Source of the DNA: Candidatus Obscuribacterales bacterium
GTDB taxonomy: Bacteria > Cyanobacteriota > Vampirovibrionia > Obscuribacterales > Obscuribacteraceae
Direction: 5' to 3'
DNA: 64,000 nucleotides
Assembly: GCA_031292355.1 (NCBI GenBank)
Contig: JARLHI010000003.1
Coordinates: 372,001-436,000, forward strand
The notes below the pieces were generated by a model, which saw nothing but the letters and a program-made list of their open reading frames with translations, was not told the DNA's origin and did no database searches. This document shows, piece by piece, positions 23,900 through 33,173 of the stretch. The position numbers and the translations under genes were made by a program. Within the stretch, counting starts at the first letter, position 1, and every line of letters begins with the position of its first letter.

Positions 23900-26800
23900 A
23901 TGTCCCAAAGCAGCCTCAGTAAGAGCCCAAGAACTACTGCCGAAAATGGACTGGTTGCCGTAAATAGTGGCGACCAGCCCTCTGCGCCTGCGCAATTAAA
24001 TTTGCTCGAATTGGGCTTGCATTATGGCGGCGATTTGCTCCGAGGCGGCAAAGATTCGATGCTTCAACCACTCACCGGAGCCAAATCTCTTTTGGGTGAA
24101 CAGCACCCTTTAACTTCTAGCGGCGTGCCAGACAAGACTGGACCGAAAAGCATCGCCTATCAAGCTGGAGCAATGGTTGGACAGGCTATCGATTTCGGCA
24201 TAGTGCAAGCGGTCTCACACAAAATTCCGTTCATTAAAGCGCTGGGGCGCACGGGTGCAGCCATGTCCACCGGCTTCACCATGAGCTTTCTCTCGGTTCA
24301 AAGCCACGACTCAAACCGGTCAGCGGACAATTCGCTCAAAACTAGATTTATGGCAGGGCTTGAAGGCGCCGCCACCATAGGCATAATGGAAGGCGGTGGT
24401 AAGGTGCTCGGTAAACTGGGAGTGGCCGACACTTTAACTGGAAGACTGGCCAAGAGCACTATATCCGGTGCAGTTGCCGGTGCGTTTTCGACCCAAGTCG
24501 AGAGCAAATTGACGACCGGACATTTCGCTTCATTGCAAGATACAGCACTTGCAGCTGCGTCCTGGGGGCTAACTGGTGCGGCTTTTGCCTCGGCTCCAGC
24601 GTTTGCAAGTGGTATCAAATCAAAATTCACTGCAAACAAAATTGGCTTAAATGAAAAAGCGTTGTTTTCGTCAGCTCATGAGCCTGTTATCGAGCCAATT
24701 GCAATCGAGCCAGCACCACGCCCCGTAATCAATCTGGAAATAAATCAAGAGCCTGTTTCAACCGTACAAATCCTGCCGAAAAGACCTGCGGACAGACCGC
24801 AAATAGAAATAGAATGGCACGACCCGGGTGAAGAACCAACCAAACCTTTTGACACCAATCTTCAGGCCCAAATCGAAGCCAATCATCCTCACTTAAGTGA
24901 TCAACTAAAGATTCATTTGCAAGAAGCAGCAGAAGCTATTTCTCTCAAATTGACACCACATAAGCCGATAGCTGCAGCAGACTTAATCGGAGCGAACTTC
25001 GATGCTCATGCTTTTGCCTCTATATATGAACGTCTTCACGCAGACAGCGAAAATTATCATGTTCTCAGCGTATCCAAAGAACTATGGCTGGCTGAGCCTG
25101 CACTGAGAATCGCCAAAGTCTTTGGCAACGACTGGCCAACTTGGCTTCTCGAGCAGGAACGTTTTAAAAGTAAAGGCTTCAACTTGCCAGTAAAACCAGA
25201 TGAAGAGACTCTCAATTTGACCGGCATCGTCAGGACGGCCAAGAGCTTACCTCTTATGTCCGACGCAGAACAGAAGCAGGCATTGTTATTAAAACATTTT
25301 CTGCTGGAATCGCCTGGTCAAAACTCGGTCAACCTCAAAGAAATTTCTGCAGCGTTCAGAAGTAATCCTGAAGGTGCGACCTTTCTCCTTGGAAAAGATG
25401 CTGCAACCACCCGTGGAGCGCTCAAAGCACTGCAGTCTTTGCCAGATATACCAGTGCCTCTAGCCGTGAAATATGCACACGAGCCCTACACCAGACAGCT
25501 AGCGGCTCTTGCCGCGTGGAAGAAACTTGCTCCGCAACTTACTGTCGAAGAAACTCAATTGTTTGCCACCAGTGACCTCAAACACAATTCTGTCAGTACA
25601 CAAGATAGATTTTTGGCTTATCTTCACTCGGCCGAAGCCTCCGGCACACATCACCTATTGCAGGAAACTAACTTGACTCCAGCCGTGGTGGCAGAGCTTC
25701 ACCCCGCATTGAGTGAAGAACAAGCGACTCTGATTGCAAGAGTCGCCAATCAGCTTGCAACCGCAGACAAAAGAAACGGCTCACTTTACCAACAGACTCC
25801 TTTCGAGCTTGTCTCCGGCGGCTTTCAACCCGAGACTTACCTAGCTGCAAGACAACAATTAAGTGAAAATCAAAGTCGCAACATCACGATGACTTCACTC
25901 TGGGACCGCGACGAAAAAGCATTTCAATTGGTCAACACATTTGGAGAAAACTGGAATACTTTTGTAAATCAACGCGAAGAGAGCCTTGCTAGCAGCCTTT
26001 ACACTCGCGATCAGTTCTTTTCGGAACTGCGCTTGCCTATGAAAACGACGGACGAAACAAAACCTCTTGCCGATTTTCTTTTGCGCAACAATTCAATGTC
26101 CATTCAAGAAACGCTTTCTTTGCTAGAGCGCTTGAAAAAATCTTCTGATGCAAGTTTCAATGAGATTTTCTCTGCCACCGATCAAGAAATTGTACAGGCC
26201 TCGCGAAGCTGGATGCTGGCACCAGATCTGCCTTTTGCGCTGGCTGCACATTTTGGCGATAAAAAGACAATCGAAACTACAGCTGCTGCCTTGACCTATT
26301 TTGAGCAAATCGAGACGCCACCATCAAACCTTGCTAACTTAGATGCTTTAAAAATAGATTCGCCTCATTTTGAAGACTTCTGGGAAAAATATCCAGAAAC
26401 CCTGGCTAAAGGAAAGCATGCCCTAATAGCCGAGTCTAATTCCGTGAGAGCGGCTATTGGAGCCTTCCATCCCAATCTCTCAGAAAGACATAAGCTGGCA
26501 CTTGAACGCGCCGCTATGGACACAGATGCGCCGCTCAAATTCGTCGCCGCTGATACCAAAGCCGGAACTTTTGCAAAAGTATTCGACCGTTTTGCCGCCT
26601 CTAGCGGCCAAGAAGACGGCGACTGGCAGGGACGCAGCGCTCTTGCCACAACAAATATTTTTGGCCGCAATGCTCTTGCTTGGCTGGATAAACAGCAAAG
26701 GCGCGGTCTCGACTTACACGACGCGACTCGCGGGCTCCCCGTCTATTCGCCTCAAGAAGCAAGTGGTCTGGGCGATTTCTTAAATTCTCAAGGACAGAGA

Positions 26801-28030
26801 AAAACGCGTGAACTTAGCCTGATTGCCAAACGATGGACAGAACTACCCGATGAAGTGCGTAAGCTACCCTTTAGCAAGATCATCACAAAACTGCGCGACC
26901 AAGCCTATGAGAATGTGGAATCTCCTGCTTTATCAAAAGAAGCATTTGCCTGGGATGTTTCAGCACAAGACTATGCAAGAGATGAACCGCGATTCTTAAA
27001 ATCGCTGGACACTCCGTCTCCATTTCCTCTAGAGAAGGTCTGGAACGAAGAAGGTTTGACTGGCCGCTTTCTGCCGCGCTCAGATCCACGTGGGCTCTAT
27101 CTTGGTGAACACACAAATTGCTGTCAACATCCTGGCGAAGCAGGCAGCAGTTGTGCCTGGTTCGGGCAAGAAAGCGCACTTTCGGGTTTCTTCGTCGTCG
27201 AAAATAAAGCAAAAGAAATCGTTGCACAATCCTGGGCCTGGATTTCAGATCAGGGTGGTCTGGTCTTTGACAGTCTTGAAGCTAAGGGTCTGGGTAAACG
27301 AGCTGACGCCGTCTCAAAAATCTATCAAAAAGCGGCCACAGATCTCAGTGAAAATTTTTCCACGGTCACACTGGGCAAAGGCACCAATCGGGTTGATTTG
27401 AGCCAGTGGCCAGAAGCTGAAGCGAATACCCAGGCTCTACCAATCGCTTACGGCAACAAATATACAGATGCTCGACAACAAGTCTTGCTGGCTGCAAATT
27501 CGTCCGCCAAAGGATTTTCGGAACAACCAAATTTAGTTCAAGACCACAGCCAAGGGACAGGTCTTACGACCAATCGCACGCTACTGAGCACGAACGGTCG
27601 TCAACCAATGGCTGTCCGACTAACCGACTTGTCGTCGGACATCTTTGCGGCCGAAAACGTAGCGGAAAAAGTTTATCCACAGGATTATCGATATGTATCT
27701 GATGGAGATTCGCTACTAGTACTTGATGCATCCGGACATGGGCCGGTTGGCTATGCTTCTATTGATTTGGCCGCTCACGAGATAACTGATCTAGCTGTTC
27801 TAGAGAAATTCAGACCGCACTCTCGTTTACTTCTAAAAGGAGTCTATGACTTTTTGCGCACCAATCAAAACCAGCCAGGTCAAATCTGGAATGCCGAGCT
27901 GAGGCAGTCTACAAGCGACCGTCTTGTTAATTATTACGAGCAAAAAGGTTTACTGACCGTGCTGTCCAGACGTCAGGTTGACACCATGCATGGTGAACCT
28001 ATGTATAACGTTCGCTTCACCCTCAATTAA
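23900..28030 (+). CDS. Giant multidomain protein, 1376 aa, with three internal repeats
   Basis: The family is not recognised as a whole. Residues ~20-240 are Gly/Ala-rich hydrophobic helices after a polar leader. Three long repeats follow, each opening with HPxLS (His329, His601, His857) and carrying FG...W about 90 residues later (VFGNDWPTWL, TFGENWNTFV, IFGRNALAWL). Residues ~1060-1190 contain LGEHTNCCQHPGEAG, then AQSWAW and VFDSLEA. Residues ~1240-1376 (GYASIDLAAHEITDLAVLEK, then LVNYYEQKGLL) look like a GNAT-type fold. There is no signal peptide. It could be a large effector or modification enzyme; this is speculation. Confidence 0.6.
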   Translation: MSQSSLSKSPRTTAENGLVAVNSGDQPSAPAQLNLLELGLHYGGDLLRGGKDSMLQPLTGAKSLLGEQHPLTSSGVPDKTGPKSIAYQAGAMVGQAIDFGIVQAVSHKIPFIKALGRTGAAMSTGFTMSFLSVQSHDSNRSADNSLKTRFMAGLEGAATIGIMEGGGKVLGKLGVADTLTGRLAKSTISGAVAGAFSTQVESKLTTGHFASLQDTALAAASWGLTGAAFASAPAFASGIKSKFTANKIGLNEKALFSSAHEPVIEPIAIEPAPRPVINLEINQEPVSTVQILPKRPADRPQIEIEWHDPGEEPTKPFDTNLQAQIEANHPHLSDQLKIHLQEAAEAISLKLTPHKPIAAADLIGANFDAHAFASIYERLHADSENYHVLSVSKELWLAEPALRIAKVFGNDWPTWLLEQERFKSKGFNLPVKPDEETLNLTGIVRTAKSLPLMSDAEQKQALLLKHFLLESPGQNSVNLKEISAAFRSNPEGATFLLGKDAATTRGALKALQSLPDIPVPLAVKYAHEPYTRQLAALAAWKKLAPQLTVEETQLFATSDLKHNSVSTQDRFLAYLHSAEASGTHHLLQETNLTPAVVAELHPALSEEQATLIARVANQLATADKRNGSLYQQTPFELVSGGFQPETYLAARQQLSENQSRNITMTSLWDRDEKAFQLVNTFGENWNTFVNQREESLASSLYTRDQFFSELRLPMKTTDETKPLADFLLRNNSMSIQETLSLLERLKKSSDASFNEIFSATDQEIVQASRSWMLAPDLPFALAAHFGDKKTIETTAAALTYFEQIETPPSNLANLDALKIDSPHFEDFWEKYPETLAKGKHALIAESNSVRAAIGAFHPNLSERHKLALERAAMDTDAPLKFVAADTKAGTFAKVFDRFAASSGQEDGDWQGRSALATTNIFGRNALAWLDKQQRRGLDLHDATRGLPVYSPQEASGLGDFLNSQGQRKTRELSLIAKRWTELPDEVRKLPFSKIITKLRDQAYENVESPALSKEAFAWDVSAQDYARDEPRFLKSLDTPSPFPLEKVWNEEGLTGRFLPRSDPRGLYLGEHTNCCQHPGEAGSSCAWFGQESALSGFFVVENKAKEIVAQSWAWISDQGGLVFDSLEAKGLGKRADAVSKIYQKAATDLSENFSTVTLGKGTNRVDLSQWPEAEANTQALPIAYGNKYTDARQQVLLAANSSAKGFSEQPNLVQDHSQGTGLTTNRTLLSTNGRQPMAVRLTDLSSDIFAAENVAEKVYPQDYRYVSDGDSLLVLDASGHGPVGYASIDLAAHEITDLAVLEKFRPHSRLLLKGVYDFLRTNQNQPGQIWNAELRQSTSDRLVNYYEQKGLLTVLSRRQVDTMHGEPMYNVRFTLN

Positions 28031-28037
28031 GTTCATT

Positions 28038-28781
28038 TCAGACATCGTCAGGAGCGTCTGGATTCTCATCCTCTTCTTCGAGACGCTCTTTTTCGAGCCG
28101 CTCCTTCTCCAAACGTTCCTTCTCCAAGCTCTCTTTTCGCGCCTTGTCTTGTTCCGCCTTTAAACGTTTCTTTTCGGCTTCGAGCTTTTCCTCGGCTTCA
28201 GTCATGCCGAAGTTGACGCCATTGACACCATTCATGGCCTCCAACATCCCTTTATCGAGATATGTGCCAACAGCATCAGCTGCAGAATTGATGCACTTCT
28301 CATAAAGCCACCAGTCGGTCTGAGAAACTTTGCCCAAAACGTAGTTGGCCCGACTTGCTCCACCAGGATCGGGGCCAACGCCAAATTTCAGGCGATCGAA
28401 ATCTTTGAGACCACCAAGCTGTTTGATTATTGACTCAATGCCATGTTGTCCACCAGCGCTGCCTGCTTGCTGGAATTTGAGTCTGCCAAGATTGATCGAA
28501 ACATCATCATGTATAACGAGCATATCTTTGTGACTTAACTTGAACCACTGCAATATAGCCACAGCTGCGTGTCCGGAGAGATTCATGAAGGTCTGTGGCA
28601 TCGCCAGAACGACATCATGACTTCCGATTCTTCCCTTAATTACCGCTGCTTGCAGGTTTTTGACGATTTTCCACTCGCCACCGGTCATGGTGCTCAGACG
28701 ACGCATCACCTGAAAACCCGCGTTATGACGCGTTAACTCGTACTCAGAACCGGGATTTCCTAATCCAACTATTACTTTCAT
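28038..28781 (-). CDS. pth: Peptidyl-tRNA hydrolase with charged C-terminal extension
   Basis: Hydrolyses peptidyl-tRNA released from stalled ribosomes. The N-terminus VIVGLGNPGSEYELTRHNAGF has the catalytic His19 and Asn9. PQTFMNLSGHA and HDDVSINLGRLKFQQAGSAGGQHGIESI are family signatures. The enzyme proper ends near residue 190. A further ~55 residues form a repetitive Lys/Glu/Arg coiled helix (KERLEKERLEKERLEEE) with an acidic tail, which is absent from ordinary Pth. It converges on the giant gene with a 7-base gap. Confidence 0.92.
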   Translation of the reverse strand: MKVIVGLGNPGSEYELTRHNAGFQVMRRLSTMTGGEWKIVKNLQAAVIKGRIGSHDVVLAMPQTFMNLSGHAAVAILQWFKLSHKDMLVIHDDVSINLGRLKFQQAGSAGGQHGIESIIKQLGGLKDFDRLKFGVGPDPGGASRANYVLGKVSQTDWWLYEKCINSAADAVGTYLDKGMLEAMNGVNGVNFGMTEAEEKLEAEKKRLKAEQDKARKESLEKERLEKERLEKERLEEEDENPDAPDDV

Positions 28782-28919
28782 TAACCTTATAAAAATTTTT
28801 CAGTAGGGCATAGTGCGCCAAATTCAGCCACACGGGCGCTCAGCGATTTGACCAATTGAAGCACGTGATCAATCCACCGACGATAAGGATAAACTTAAAG
28901 AGAGGCGTGTGCATAGCAA

Positions 28920-28938
28920 GGGCAGCCAGTCGTTGCCC
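28920..28938 (+). promoter_or_regulatory. Small leader hairpin before gcvPA
   Basis: GGGCA and TGCCC flank a nine-base loop just upstream of the GAGG box of gcvPA. I looked for the glycine riboswitch core and did not find it, so this is only a possible translational control hairpin. Confidence 0.25.
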
Positions 28939-28952
28939 GTAGCGAGGTTTTC

Positions 28953-30359
28953 ATGACAGAGCAAAATTATTCAAACATTCCCTACCTTCCTCACACTGAG
29001 GGTGATCGGCAGGAAATGCTCGCAGCTCTAGGCAAGAGAACCTTTGAAGAGCTGATCAGTCACATTCCACAAGAAGTTCGCGCCAAGACGCTCGAACTTC
29101 AAGATGGACTAAGCGAAATGGAGCTGAGCCAGCATGTAGCGGAGCTTGCCGCAAAGAACAAATCCACCTCCACTCAGCCGTCTTTTCTCGGCGGCGGTTC
29201 TTATCACCGCTATGTTCCAGCGATTGTAGGGGCGGTTTGTTCTCGTTCTGAGTTCTCGACTGCTTATACCCCTTATCAACCAGAAGTCGCCCAGGGCAGT
29301 CTTCAGGTGATTTATGAGTTCCAAACGGCTATATGCCTCTTAACTGGTATGGACGTCGCTAATGCCTCAATGTACGACGGGCCCACCGCCTGTGCCGAAG
29401 CCGCACTAATGGCAACTCGCTTGACCAATCGCAAAAAAATCGTTGTCAGCGAGACTGTAAATCCTGAATATTCCATGGTCACACACACTTACGTCAATTC
29501 TTGCGGACTCGAGTGGCAAACACTTTCGGGTACGACCGGAGTGACCAAACTAGAAGCAAGCGACCTCGATCAATCCGTTGCCGCAGTAATCGTGCAGTAT
29601 CCGAACTATTTTGGCTGTCTGGAAAAACTGTCTGAATATGCCGAAGCCGTTCACAAAAATGGATCATTGTTGATTGTCATTACTGACCCGATAAGCCTTG
29701 GTCTGCTGACACCACCAGGATTGTTCGGCGCCGATATCGTTATTGGCGATGCTCAATCTTGTGGCAATTCCCTTTCTTTTGGCGGCCCATCAGCCGGTTA
29801 TATGGCCTGTCGCAAGGAGTTCATCAGACAATTACCTGGACGACTTGCTGGTGCCACGGTTGATAATCGCGGTCAACGCGCATTCACATTGACTCTGCAA
29901 ACTCGCGAACAACATATTCGTCGCGCACGCGCCACATCGAACATCTGCACAAACCAGGCGCTAAACGCTCTTGCCATGCTGGTTTATCTAACTTACATGG
30001 GACCACAGGGCTTGAAACAAATAGCTAATATCAGTTTGCAACGAGCTCATTACCTGGCCGATAAATTGGCTGGTATAGAAGGAGTTTCGCTTGCTTTCAA
30101 TGCACCATTTTTCAATGAATTTGTGCTGACAACTTCCTTCAGCGCCATCAAAGTCCTGGCGGAGCTTGAAGCACAGGGGGTTCTCGGAGGCATTGCAGTG
30201 TCTGCTTTCAAGCCGGAGCTACCCAATGCCATTCTGGTTGCAACGACCGAATTGACCACTCCAAGCGACATTGAGAAATATTTGAGCGCCATGGCGACTG
30301 TAATGAAATCTGTGAAAACAGGTGTGGAAACTCAAAAACAAAAAGTGCCCGTCGCTTGA
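28953..30359 (+). CDS. gcvPA: Glycine dehydrogenase (decarboxylating) subunit 1
   Basis: N-terminal half of the split glycine-cleavage P-protein. It contains IPYLPHTEGDRQEMLAALG, FLGGGSYHRYVPAIV, TAYTPYQPEVAQGSLQVIYE and YDGPTACAEAALMATR, all typical of GcvPA. At 468 residues it is slightly longer than usual. The PLP lysine is on the partner subunit GcvPB, which is not adjacent; nor are gcvT or gcvH. A GAGG box precedes the ATG. The next gene (lepB) is unrelated and 53 bases away. Confidence 0.92.
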   Translation: MTEQNYSNIPYLPHTEGDRQEMLAALGKRTFEELISHIPQEVRAKTLELQDGLSEMELSQHVAELAAKNKSTSTQPSFLGGGSYHRYVPAIVGAVCSRSEFSTAYTPYQPEVAQGSLQVIYEFQTAICLLTGMDVANASMYDGPTACAEAALMATRLTNRKKIVVSETVNPEYSMVTHTYVNSCGLEWQTLSGTTGVTKLEASDLDQSVAAVIVQYPNYFGCLEKLSEYAEAVHKNGSLLIVITDPISLGLLTPPGLFGADIVIGDAQSCGNSLSFGGPSAGYMACRKEFIRQLPGRLAGATVDNRGQRAFTLTLQTREQHIRRARATSNICTNQALNALAMLVYLTYMGPQGLKQIANISLQRAHYLADKLAGIEGVSLAFNAPFFNEFVLTTSFSAIKVLAELEAQGVLGGIAVSAFKPELPNAILVATTELTTPSDIEKYLSAMATVMKSVKTGVETQKQKVPVA

Positions 30360-30412
30360 CAAAGTTGCGCAAAAGCAGAACTGTATATATTCTTTTATGA
30401 GGCTCTCCGGTA

Positions 30413-31201
30413 ATGGACGAACGGGATACACAAACCACCACGCGAACACCAGTCGACGGGAGTGACGGCAATTTGACACCTCCAAATGGCGGCAAATCTC
30501 CAGATAAGTCCAATCCGATCATCACTTTCATCAAAGAAATCGTCGAGCTTGTGGTTGTCACACTCGTCCTTCTCATTGTCATTCGATGGGCATTTGCCGA
30601 AGCTCGTTTTATCCCGTCGTCTTCGATGGAACCGACTTTGCAAATTGATGACCGCTTATTGGTTGAAAAAGTCTCAGGACATCTAGGCAAGAAAATCGAA
30701 CGCGGCGATATCTTAGTTTTCTATCCACCTAAAGAAGAGATGGGCGGTGAGGATCTCAAAAACGATCCGATTACCGTACTCGGACGCCTTACGGGCTTGC
30801 CCTTTCTACCTAATGAACCGGCGTTTATCAAGCGTGCCATCGGCTTGCCTGGCGATCATATTCGCATCGCTCAAGGACAGGGTGTCTTCATCAATGGGCA
30901 ACTACTTGATGAATCGGCTTATATCAAAGAACGCCCAAACTATAATTTGAACGTATTGGGCGACATTTGCGGACATTCATCAGCGAACGGATCATCTATG
31001 GTCAAGCCCTATGGTGATAAACCAGACGCACCAATAATAGTGCCACCAGGTCATTTATTCATGATGGGTGACAATCGCAACAACAGCGAAGATAGCCATG
31101 TCTGGGGCTTCCTTGATGAAAAGAGAGTAATTGGAAGAGCGTGTCTTCTTTTCTGGCGTCAACTCAAGCCACCACATTACGGCACCATACTTGACGAATA
31201 A
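30413..31201 (+). CDS. lepB: Signal peptidase I
   Basis: Membrane serine protease that removes Sec and Tat signal peptides. One anchor helix (VELVVVTLVLLIVIRWAFAE) follows a ~35-residue polar leader. The catalytic Ser is in PSSSMEPTLQ (near residue 69) and the general-base Lys in FIKRAIGLPGD (near 139). MGDNRNNSEDSHVWGFL is the family box E. It has an insert of ~40 residues between the first two boxes and an extra loop with DICGH. A strong terminator follows directly. Confidence 0.94.
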   Translation: MDERDTQTTTRTPVDGSDGNLTPPNGGKSPDKSNPIITFIKEIVELVVVTLVLLIVIRWAFAEARFIPSSSMEPTLQIDDRLLVEKVSGHLGKKIERGDILVFYPPKEEMGGEDLKNDPITVLGRLTGLPFLPNEPAFIKRAIGLPGDHIRIAQGQGVFINGQLLDESAYIKERPNYNLNVLGDICGHSSANGSSMVKPYGDKPDAPIIVPPGHLFMMGDNRNNSEDSHVWGFLDEKRVIGRACLLFWRQLKPPHYGTILDE

Positions 31202-31210
31202 GTAATTTTT

Positions 31211-31239
31211 GAAGGCACCAGATTTGGTGCCTTCTTTTA
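31211..31239 (+). terminator. Rho-independent terminator after lepB
   Basis: GAAGGCACCA and TGGTGCCTTC form a perfect 10-bp stem with a four-base loop, followed by a T-rich stretch (TTTTATT). It ends lepB transcription. Confidence 0.9.
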
Positions 31240-31458
31240 TTCTCGACGAAATTTGAATCGAGACGGTAGAGTTCGCTCTCTAAATCTTGAAAATTTACGT
31301 TGTGAAGTTGCCCACCAGCGCTTACAATCACTGATGGCGGCGCAAAAAGTCCAATTGCTGGGCTTTTTTTACGAATTAAGCTGGCAACGGCGCCATGAGC
31401 AGTATTGCGGGTATATAACTCAAGTAAGCTGGCTACTAAAATCGAGGTTGATATTGTT

Positions 31459-33075
31459 ATGGCGAAAACTTCTGGCAATGGCGCGAAAAAGTCGCAAATC
31501 GCTGAAGAATTCAAAGGTACACAGCCCAGCCCCAAGGCAAACCAGGCTCAAAACACTCAGGCAAGCTCAACTACAGCCACTTATCTAAAATCATCCTCCG
31601 GCGCCGCCGCCCTTGATGTGGAACACAACCACTGCGACCACGATCATGGCGATATCAAGAATAAAAATTTTCCTGCTGAGCGAATAATCGACCCCAAGCT
31701 TCTGGCTGATAAAGAGAGTCAGCTGCTGAAAGTCGAATCTGACCTTAATAACCGCGAAGTCTCTTTGATTGAAAGAGAAATCAAATCGTTGCGCCAGCAA
31801 GAAGAGCTAGATAGGCTCCGTCCGCTTTCTGGCCTTTACCGCGTAGTAAAGGCGATGGCCACAGAAAGGAAGCTCGATTCGCTGCTTGAAGTGATTACAC
31901 GTGAAACTCAGACGATGTTGCATTGCGACCGCTGCAGTGTATTCGTGCTTGAAGCGAACAAACAAGAATTATGGACACAGGTAGCTCAAGGGCTAATCGC
32001 TCACCGCACGATTCGCATTCCTCTACATGGAACGAGCATCGTCAGCGAATGTGCTCGCAGTTCAACAATCATCAATATTCCCGATGCCTACAACGACTCG
32101 CGGTTCGATCGCGATGTCGACAAACAAACTGGTTATCACACTCAAAGCGTTCTTTGCGTACCAATGCTCAATCGCAGCGGCGAAGTCATTGGTGTGTTTC
32201 AAGTTCTGAACAAGGTCGGCGAGCCGTTTACGCACGAAGATCAAGACTGGCTCCAGGGCTTGAGTGCAGTAGCGGCCGGTTTGATCGAACAAGCGCAGGC
32301 TTATTCTGAAATTGAAGGTTTCGTCGATAAGACTCTTGAAACGCTGGCGAGAACAATTGATAAACGCGACCCGCTTACAGCAGGTCATTCTATGCGAGTA
32401 ATGAACTACAGCTTGATTCTTGGCGGAGCAGTCAACGTTGCCGACGAAGATATGGACGTTCTGCGTTATTCGGCGATGATGCACGATTACGGCAAAATTG
32501 GCGTACCTGAAGCGATCCTCTGGAAGGACGGTCGTCTGACTCCAGAAGAGTATAAAACAGTGCAAAAGCACGCCAACATCACGTTTGACCTGCTGTCTAA
32601 TCTACCATTCACGAAAAGATTGGCCGCCGTTCCTTATATCGCCTCGTGCCATCACGAGAAAATCGACGGTACTGGCTATTACCGCGGACTTAAAGGCGAA
32701 GAAATTCCATATCTGGCAAAAATTATCGCTGTCGCCGACGTTTTCGATGCTCTGACTTCCAAAAGGCACTACCGCAATCGCATGCCGATCGAAAAAGTGA
32801 CAGAAATTATGCAGGCCGGACGTGACAATCACTTCGAAGGGCATTGCGTAGATGCCTTCTATCGCCTGCCGTCAGTGCAAGTGATGAAAGTAATGGAATC
32901 AGAACGCGGTCAGATGATTCCTGCAGAAATCGAATTGTTCAAGCACACAACCTGGCAAAGACTGGTTGAATTGCTCTGCGGAGCTCGACCGAAAACCGCC
33001 GAAGAAGGATTGAAAGATACCTTCGAATCAATTTATAACGAAGGATTGCCGGCGGACTACAAGGCTCTCGATTAA
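31459..33075 (+). CDS. GAF / HD-GYP-type phosphohydrolase
   Basis: Predicted cyclic-di-nucleotide phosphodiesterase with a sensory GAF domain. Order: disordered leader with a His-rich patch (VEHNHCDHDHGD), short coiled coil, GAF at ~135-278 (CDRCSVFVLEANKQELWTQV), HD-GYP at ~285-470. Metal-site motifs are GHSMRVMNYS, MMHDYGKIG (near 340) and ASCHHEKIDGTGYYRGL. The third GYP residue is Tyr (GYY), so activity on c-di-GMP is likely but not certain. A TTG at 31405 is also open, but the ATG at 31459 is preferred with GAGG 11 bases upstream. Confidence 0.88.
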   Translation: MAKTSGNGAKKSQIAEEFKGTQPSPKANQAQNTQASSTTATYLKSSSGAAALDVEHNHCDHDHGDIKNKNFPAERIIDPKLLADKESQLLKVESDLNNREVSLIEREIKSLRQQEELDRLRPLSGLYRVVKAMATERKLDSLLEVITRETQTMLHCDRCSVFVLEANKQELWTQVAQGLIAHRTIRIPLHGTSIVSECARSSTIINIPDAYNDSRFDRDVDKQTGYHTQSVLCVPMLNRSGEVIGVFQVLNKVGEPFTHEDQDWLQGLSAVAAGLIEQAQAYSEIEGFVDKTLETLARTIDKRDPLTAGHSMRVMNYSLILGGAVNVADEDMDVLRYSAMMHDYGKIGVPEAILWKDGRLTPEEYKTVQKHANITFDLLSNLPFTKRLAAVPYIASCHHEKIDGTGYYRGLKGEEIPYLAKIIAVADVFDALTSKRHYRNRMPIEKVTEIMQAGRDNHFEGHCVDAFYRLPSVQVMKVMESERGQMIPAEIELFKHTTWQRLVELLCGARPKTAEEGLKDTFESIYNEGLPADYKALD

Positions 33076-33173
33076 ATAGTATTGCAGCTGGAGCAGATTC
33101 CAGCAAAAATGAGCGCCATCTAGGACATCTCCTCTTTAAAAGCATTAAAATGCTCGGGAGCGGGAGATTATTA

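Noticed and set aside
28782-28952. Possible glycine riboswitch before gcvPA
   Set aside because: The conserved core and the tandem aptamer layout are not present; only a small 5-bp hairpin is seen.
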